Shown here one piece after another: positions 5,925 through 8,923 of a stretch of DNA of 8,923 bases; the first letter of the stretch is position 1; every line of letters begins with the position of its first letter. Source of the stretch: Nanobdellota archaeon (GTDB lineage Archaea; Nanobdellota; Nanobdellia; Pacearchaeales; GW2011-AR1); contig JAGVIM010000047.1 in assembly GCA_020056045.1 (NCBI GenBank), positions 1 through 8,923 on the forward strand. Direction: 5' to 3'. The notes beneath the pieces were generated by a model that worked only from the letters and a program-made list of their open reading frames with translations, did no database searches and was not told the DNA's origin. The position numbers and the translations under genes were made by a program.

Positions 5925-6319
5925 TTTAAATATCTTTTATCTTCTTTTGCAAACATCAAGAATTTAACAAAATAGGCAATAAAAATAATATCTATTATTG
6001 CAAATATTAAAAATAGATAATGGGCTGGACCAAAGATGAAGAAATAAATTGTAAGTCCAGAATATACTATTTTATATACAATTCCAAGTTTTACTAGATC
6101 TACATTTCTATAAAGATTCTTATAAACAAAATAATAACCAACACCCATAGCAATTACAAACGCCGCAGATAATTGCAAATACATCGGGTAATCAGTTGAC
6201 TGAATATTAAAGATACTATAGATCTGATTGTAAAATAAGAAAAATATTAATCCTAGTAATAAATCATAGATTGCTGCTATCAAAAATAACTTTTTATAAC
6301 CACTTTCTTTTTTATTCAT
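5915..6319 (-). CDS. Small four-helix membrane protein
   Basis: A 134-residue integral membrane protein with predicted helices at about 10-30, 46-66, 76-96 and 100-121, a short basic N-terminus (MNKKESGYKK) and a basic C-terminal tail (KEDKRYLKWK), which puts both ends in the cytoplasm. The second helix leads into GVGYYFVYKNLYRN (59-72), and helix 3 is followed by a FGPAHYLF turn (96-103). I cannot name the family with confidence; small four-helix proteins of this size include DoxX-like and several uncharacterised groups. It lies 24 nt downstream of the radical SAM gene and overlaps the next membrane-protein gene by 10 nt, so it is the middle gene of an operon. There is no ribosome site; a TATTTAAAAA box at 6341-6350, about 26 nt upstream, could also give it a leaderless transcript of its own. 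Confidence 0.8.
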   Translation of the reverse strand: MNKKESGYKKLFLIAAIYDLLLGLIFFLFYNQIYSIFNIQSTDYPMYLQLSAAFVIAMGVGYYFVYKNLYRNVDLVKLGIVYKIVYSGLTIYFFIFGPAHYLFLIFAIIDIIFIAYFVKFLMFAKEDKRYLKWK

Positions 6320-6340
6320 TATATAACATATATATTCTAG

Positions 6341-6350
6341 TTTTTAAATA
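6341..6350 (-). promoter_or_regulatory. Possible internal TATA-like box in the operon
   Basis: The minus strand reads TATTTAAAAA, centred about 26 nt before ATG 6319 and overlapping the stop codon of the radical SAM gene. It may allow leaderless transcription of the two membrane-protein genes alone. It could equally be a chance A/T stretch. Confidence 0.25.
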
Positions 6351-7714
6351 TTTCTAAAATCCCTTGGAAAAGTTCCATCTTTTGAAAGGTTTTTTATTCT
6401 GTTCCTAAAGGCTAAGTTTATTGCAAGAGTACCTATAAATTGCAATAGACTTTTTATTGAAGGATTTTTAATAAAATAAAAAAATCTTTTTATAGTTCTT
6501 TTTGCCATCCTTTTTTTAGAATTGAATTCACTTGAAATCCAGTTAATTCCATTATAGATTTCTTCTGGAGTCATGTTTTTTGGTTTTATTACATTATGCC
6601 TAAAATCATATTTAGAGTAATCATATGTCAGCAACCTTTTCTCTTTTTTATAATCATCATAGATTTTTGTTCCAGGGATAGGTGTCAAATACATAGCAAG
6701 AAAAGATTCTATTTCTGTTTCTGTCAAGAATTTTAATGTTTCTTTAAAATTTTCTTTTTTATCATTATCAAAACCAAAAATAAACCCAGCTTCTATTACA
6801 ATTCCATATTTATGCAAGAGTTTTACTGTTTTTTTATAATTATCAATTTTATTGTGGTTTTTTGACATATCAATCAGATTGGATCTTGAAATAGAATCAA
6901 ATCCTAAAAACAATCCTCCACAACCGCTTAAGGAAGCAAGTTTAACAAGTTCTTCATCTTCTCCAATATCCGTAGTAGCTTGACTAATCCAAATTATTTT
7001 CAATGGAATCAAAGCTTTAAATAATTTTTTTGCATATTTCTTGTCACAAATAATATTATCATCAACAAAAAATATAAATTTTTTTGGAAATGATTTAACC
7101 TTTTTTATATCTCTAATAACATCCTTGATAGGTCTAGTTCGATGTTTGTGATTATAAAATGGAGAGGTTGAACAAAACTTGCAATTATGAGTACAACCCC
7201 TTGAAGTTTCTACGAAATTTGTATTAATATATCCAAATCCCTTGAAAATTTCCCATTTTGGGGTTTTAATATCTAAGGATATATCTTGATCAGAAATATA
7301 TTTTGATTTTAATCTTCCTTTTTCAAAATCATTCAAAAGTTCTTGCCATGATCCTTCAGCATCACCTATAATAATTGCATCCGAATGCTTTAAGGATTCT
7401 TTAGGCATTAAAGCTGGATGAAATCCTCCGAATACAACTTTGACTCCTTTCTTTTTGAAAATATCCCCAATTTCATAAGCTCTTTTTGATACAGAAGTAT
7501 TGACTGTTATAGCAACCAAGTCAGGATTAAGATTGAAATCTACTGGTGAAATCTGTTCATCTATGACTTTAATTTTATAATTTTTTGGAGTTAATGCAGC
7601 AATATTAGCTAATGCAAGAGAAGGAAATCTTAAAAAAATCGTACCTTTTGGAGAATTTGGTTTTTCTGCAGTTAGATAATCATTTATCAATGATATAAAT
7701 AATATTTTTTTCAT
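6344..7714 (-). CDS. B12-binding-type radical SAM protein
   Basis: A 456-residue enzyme. Residues 1-145 form a Rossmann-like domain of the cobalamin-binding type seen in class B radical SAM enzymes: KILFISL at the start, PDLVAITVNTSVSKRAYEIG (64-83), VVFGGFHPALMPKES (93-107) and AIIIGDAEGSWQELL (113-127). The radical SAM core (about 160-355) has the 4Fe-4S motif C174-x3-C178-x2-C181 in SRGCTHNCKFC, FFVDDNI (215-221), GCGGLFLGFDS (264-274), AGFIFGFD (309-316) and PIPGTKIYDDY (345-355). After this, FRHNVIKPKNMTPEEIYNG resembles the C-terminal extension often called DUF4070. There is no DxHxxG, so cobalamin would bind base-off without a histidine ligand, or not at all. Relatives methylate or cross-link unactivated carbons, including lipid ones. 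The two membrane-protein genes downstream hint at a membrane substrate; this is inference. The C-terminus is strongly basic and partly hydrophobic. The start fits a leaderless promoter. Confidence 0.87.
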   Translation of the reverse strand: MKKILFISLINDYLTAEKPNSPKGTIFLRFPSLALANIAALTPKNYKIKVIDEQISPVDFNLNPDLVAITVNTSVSKRAYEIGDIFKKKGVKVVFGGFHPALMPKESLKHSDAIIIGDAEGSWQELLNDFEKGRLKSKYISDQDISLDIKTPKWEIFKGFGYINTNFVETSRGCTHNCKFCSTSPFYNHKHRTRPIKDVIRDIKKVKSFPKKFIFFVDDNIICDKKYAKKLFKALIPLKIIWISQATTDIGEDEELVKLASLSGCGGLFLGFDSISRSNLIDMSKNHNKIDNYKKTVKLLHKYGIVIEAGFIFGFDNDKKENFKETLKFLTETEIESFLAMYLTPIPGTKIYDDYKKEKRLLTYDYSKYDFRHNVIKPKNMTPEEIYNGINWISSEFNSKKRMAKRTIKRFFYFIKNPSIKSLLQFIGTLAINLAFRNRIKNLSKDGTFPRDFRNI

Positions 7715-7716
7715 AC

Positions 7717-7734
7717 AAATATCTGAAGATATTT
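7717..7734. promoter_or_regulatory. Operator-like perfect inverted repeat before the radical SAM gene
   Basis: AAATATCT (7717-7724), GA, AGATATTT (7727-7734) is a perfect 18-bp palindrome. It fills the gap between the TATA box at 7736-7743 and the ATG at 7714, exactly where an archaeal repressor would block the start site. No regulator gene is adjacent, and AT-rich DNA yields some palindromes by chance. Confidence 0.45.
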
Positions 7735-7735
7735 C

Positions 7736-7743
7736 TTTAAATA
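7736..7743. promoter_or_regulatory. TATA-like box, possibly shared by two divergent leaderless genes
   Basis: TTTAAATA (minus strand TATTTAAA) lies with its centre about 25 nt from ATG 7714 on the minus strand and about 24 nt from ATG 7763 on the plus strand. Both distances suit leaderless transcription. The minus-strand role is better supported because that gene is certain. Confidence 0.45.
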
Positions 7744-7762
7744 CATTATTGGGTTGGAAAAG

Positions 7763-7933
7763 ATGATTAGAATGATTAAAATAAGGGACGCCGCTGCCCG
7801 GGGTTTATTAAAAGTATTATATCTAGAAGAAGTTCTGTTCCAACCAACTTTAAAAGAAACTATGAGCCAAGTTCTTATGTTATTGGTGAATAAGATTGAT
7901 TATCTTAATTATAATCAATTCAACCTAAGATAG
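7763..7933 (+). CDS. Possible small protein, 56 residues
   Basis: An open frame starting MIRMIKIRDAAARGLLKVLY and running to TAG at 7931-7933, overlapping the 3' end of the convergent RNA ligase gene by 14 nt. Seen: a basic N-terminus, a predicted helix over about 8-25, a second over about 29-43 (TLKETMSQVLMLLVN), and no cysteine or membrane helix of clear type. I do not recognise it. In favour: a TATA box about 24 nt before the ATG, and helical content unlike random translation. Against: no ribosome site, a codon set including GCC and CGG that is unusual here, and short length. It could be a small regulator or a gene remnant, or the DNA could encode an RNA. Met4 (7772) is an alternative start. 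Confidence 0.35.
   Translation: MIRMIKIRDAAARGLLKVLYLEEVLFQPTLKETMSQVLMLLVNKIDYLNYNQFNLR
7895..7919. repeat. Hairpin-capable inverted repeat just after the RNA ligase stop
   Basis: ATTGATTAT (7895-7903) and ATAATCAAT (7911-7919) are perfectly complementary across a 7-nt loop and abut the ligase stop codon (7920-7922). No T-run follows on the minus strand, so it could protect the mRNA end or form part of a terminator. An arm of this length is near what chance allows in AT-rich DNA. Confidence 0.4.
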
Positions 7934-8846
7934 TTTTAAATATTTCTGCAGTCTTATTTACAATCTTGTTCTTAATCATCTTTTCATTTAATAATTTATC
8001 ATTAGTTAAGAGTTTACTAAATTCGTCTTTTTCTTCTATAAATATATCATTTGTCACTTCATTCCCTAAATTTGGAATATCCTTCATAGTTTTTGTAAAT
8101 AAAGATTTTTCTTTTAACTTATCAATCATTTTTTCTACTCTAGATATAGTTACAAATCTTTCTACAAATTCATTCACTTTTGATAGATCCTTATCTTCTT
8201 TTACTTCCTTTTCTTCCAGATTCCAGTCACTTTTAAATTTACAGATAACAAATTCGTCATATTGATTCTTATTTAATGGATTTGATCTAATAACCACTCC
8301 TTCAGTTAGGTTAGAATCTTCAATTATTTTATTATTCTTTGCAAGAGCACTATTAATATTAATGAATTTATTGAATATTTCTTTATCTGGCTTTCCTCGA
8401 TACAATATTGGAACTGTTTCTAATCCAATCATATTGCAAATAGACTTAATTTTATCAAATTCTATAAAATTATCTCCAATCATAATATCAAATACAATAA
8501 ATCCCTTATCATCCCGGTATTTGATTCCTTTTTGTACTCCTTTCCCATAGAATTCTCCAAACAATATTACTTGCTTATTTTCCTTCTTGAAATATTCTAA
8601 TAATCTTTCTAAATCTAATAATCCTCTTAGCATTTTTGCTTCACTATGAAGCCCAAAAGAAATGTGATCTTCAGAATATTCTCTTGCTCCAATAATAATA
8701 TCATTTATTGATTTAGCATTTTCAGGTATTAAGATTCTCATATTTTTACCATGAATTTTTTCAGTAATAATCACATCATGTTCTTCAAATATTTCAGGGC
8801 ATTTATTTAATGCCCTTATTTTTGGATATATCTCAAATTTTATCAT
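7920..8846 (-). CDS. ATP-dependent RNA ligase, T4 Rnl2-like
   Basis: A 308-residue nucleotidyltransferase-superfamily ligase. Such enzymes adenylylate an active-site lysine and then seal 3'-OH/5'-phosphate RNA nicks. All core motifs are visible: motif I EKIHGKN with Lys30 as adenylylation site; motif III LFGEFYGKG (95-103); motif IIIa GFIVFD (115-120); motif IV EGVVIRS (182-188); motif V ICKFK (201-205). The EKIHG form of motif I and the KGIKY segment after motif III resemble Rnl2-type RNA ligases rather than DNA ligases, and there is no OB-fold or BRCT region. Residues about 210-308 are helical and charged, matching in size the C-terminal domain that Rnl2 uses for nick recognition. It stands alone, with no kinase/phosphatase or Hen1 methyltransferase partner in the window. 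The start at ATG 8846 follows an A/T box at leaderless distance. RNA repair, tRNA or rRNA processing are possible roles. Confidence 0.88.
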   Translation of the reverse strand: MIKFEIYPKIRALNKCPEIFEEHDVIITEKIHGKNMRILIPENAKSINDIIIGAREYSEDHISFGLHSEAKMLRGLLDLERLLEYFKKENKQVILFGEFYGKGVQKGIKYRDDKGFIVFDIMIGDNFIEFDKIKSICNMIGLETVPILYRGKPDKEIFNKFININSALAKNNKIIEDSNLTEGVVIRSNPLNKNQYDEFVICKFKSDWNLEEKEVKEDKDLSKVNEFVERFVTISRVEKMIDKLKEKSLFTKTMKDIPNLGNEVTNDIFIEEKDEFSKLLTNDKLLNEKMIKNKIVNKTAEIFKTILG

Positions 8847-8860
8847 AGATTATTGAATGA

Positions 8861-8876
8861 TTAATTATTAATAAAA
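8861..8876 (-). promoter_or_regulatory. TATA-like box of the RNA ligase gene
   Basis: The minus strand reads TTTTATTAATAATTAA, centred about 23 nt before ATG 8846, with no ribosome site between. This suits a leaderless transcript. A second box, TATTTAAAG (8882-8890), lies about 40 nt upstream and would give a short leader instead. Confidence 0.4.
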
Positions 8877-8908
8877 CTTATCTTTAAATATTTTACATAA
8901 TAGCAATA

Positions 8909-8920
8909 TTTATATATAAA
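8909..8920. promoter_or_regulatory. TATA-like palindrome at the right edge
   Basis: TTTATATATAAA is a perfect palindrome containing the archaeal consensus TTTATATA, inside a wholly A/T context. It lies about 70 nt upstream of the ligase start, too far to serve that gene directly, so it probably belongs to a plus-strand gene beginning just beyond the window. Confidence 0.4.
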
Positions 8921-8923
8921 ATA

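Noticed and set aside
7789..7810. Remnant of a tRNA 3' end (GCCGCTG CCCGG pattern read in reverse)
   Set aside because: The T-loop consensus and the opposite T-stem strand are missing, so it is only a resemblance; kept as a GC-island finding instead.
7966..8265. 99-codon open frame on the plus strand (and 62 codons at 8362-8550)
   Set aside because: Antisense to the RNA ligase gene; low-complexity Ser/Phe-rich translation typical of the reverse of Lys/Glu-rich coding sequence.

Overview
The window is AT-rich (about 70% A+T by eye) and codes densely on both strands. I infer a small-genome archaeon, possibly of the DPANN type. Several genes have TATA-like A/T boxes about 23-26 nt before an ATG that lacks a Shine-Dalgarno (leaderless starts). 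The one clear ribosome site (GAGGTGA, 265-271) fits the 16S 3' end but does not tell archaea from bacteria. The proteins are rich in Lys/Ile/Asn. No rRNA, tRNA, CRISPR array or insertion sequence was found. Lineage is an inference; no marker gene is present.

Layout. (1) 1-166, minus: N-terminus of a protein resembling the iron-sulfur beta subunit of sulfhydrogenases, cut by the left edge. (2) 275-2273, plus: three genes joined by ATGA overlaps, encoding a phosphomannose-isomerase-type cupin, a ROK-family sugar kinase and a GHMP kinase of the heptose-7-phosphate kinase (HddA) type. (3) 2337-2897, plus: an unrecognised 186-residue protein, apparently leaderless. (4) 2920-5193, minus: a 757-residue fusion of a GT4 glycosyltransferase and a C-terminal alpha/alpha-toroid-like domain. 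(5) 5194-5504: a 311-bp stretch with no convincing gene. (6) 5505-7714, minus: a compact operon of a B12-binding-type radical SAM protein and two four-helix membrane proteins, the last two overlapping by 10 nt. (7) 7715-7919: a divergent control region with a perfect 18-bp inverted repeat beside a TATA box, a possible 56-codon gene and a small GC island. (8) 7920-8846, minus: an Rnl2-type RNA ligase. (9) 8847-8923: the ligase promoter and a strong TATA-like palindrome at the right edge.

How the genes work together. The three-gene sugar operon suggests a route in which a sugar is isomerised and phosphorylated, perhaps twice, to feed activated-sugar synthesis. The nearby glycosyltransferase is a plausible consumer, but it is on the opposite strand. 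The radical SAM/membrane-protein operon looks like a self-contained membrane-associated modification system of unknown product. The best candidates for undescribed biology are the reduced sugar operon (zinc-motif-less ROK kinase, shortened GHMP kinase, ligand-poor cupin) and the radical SAM operon with its operator-like palindrome.
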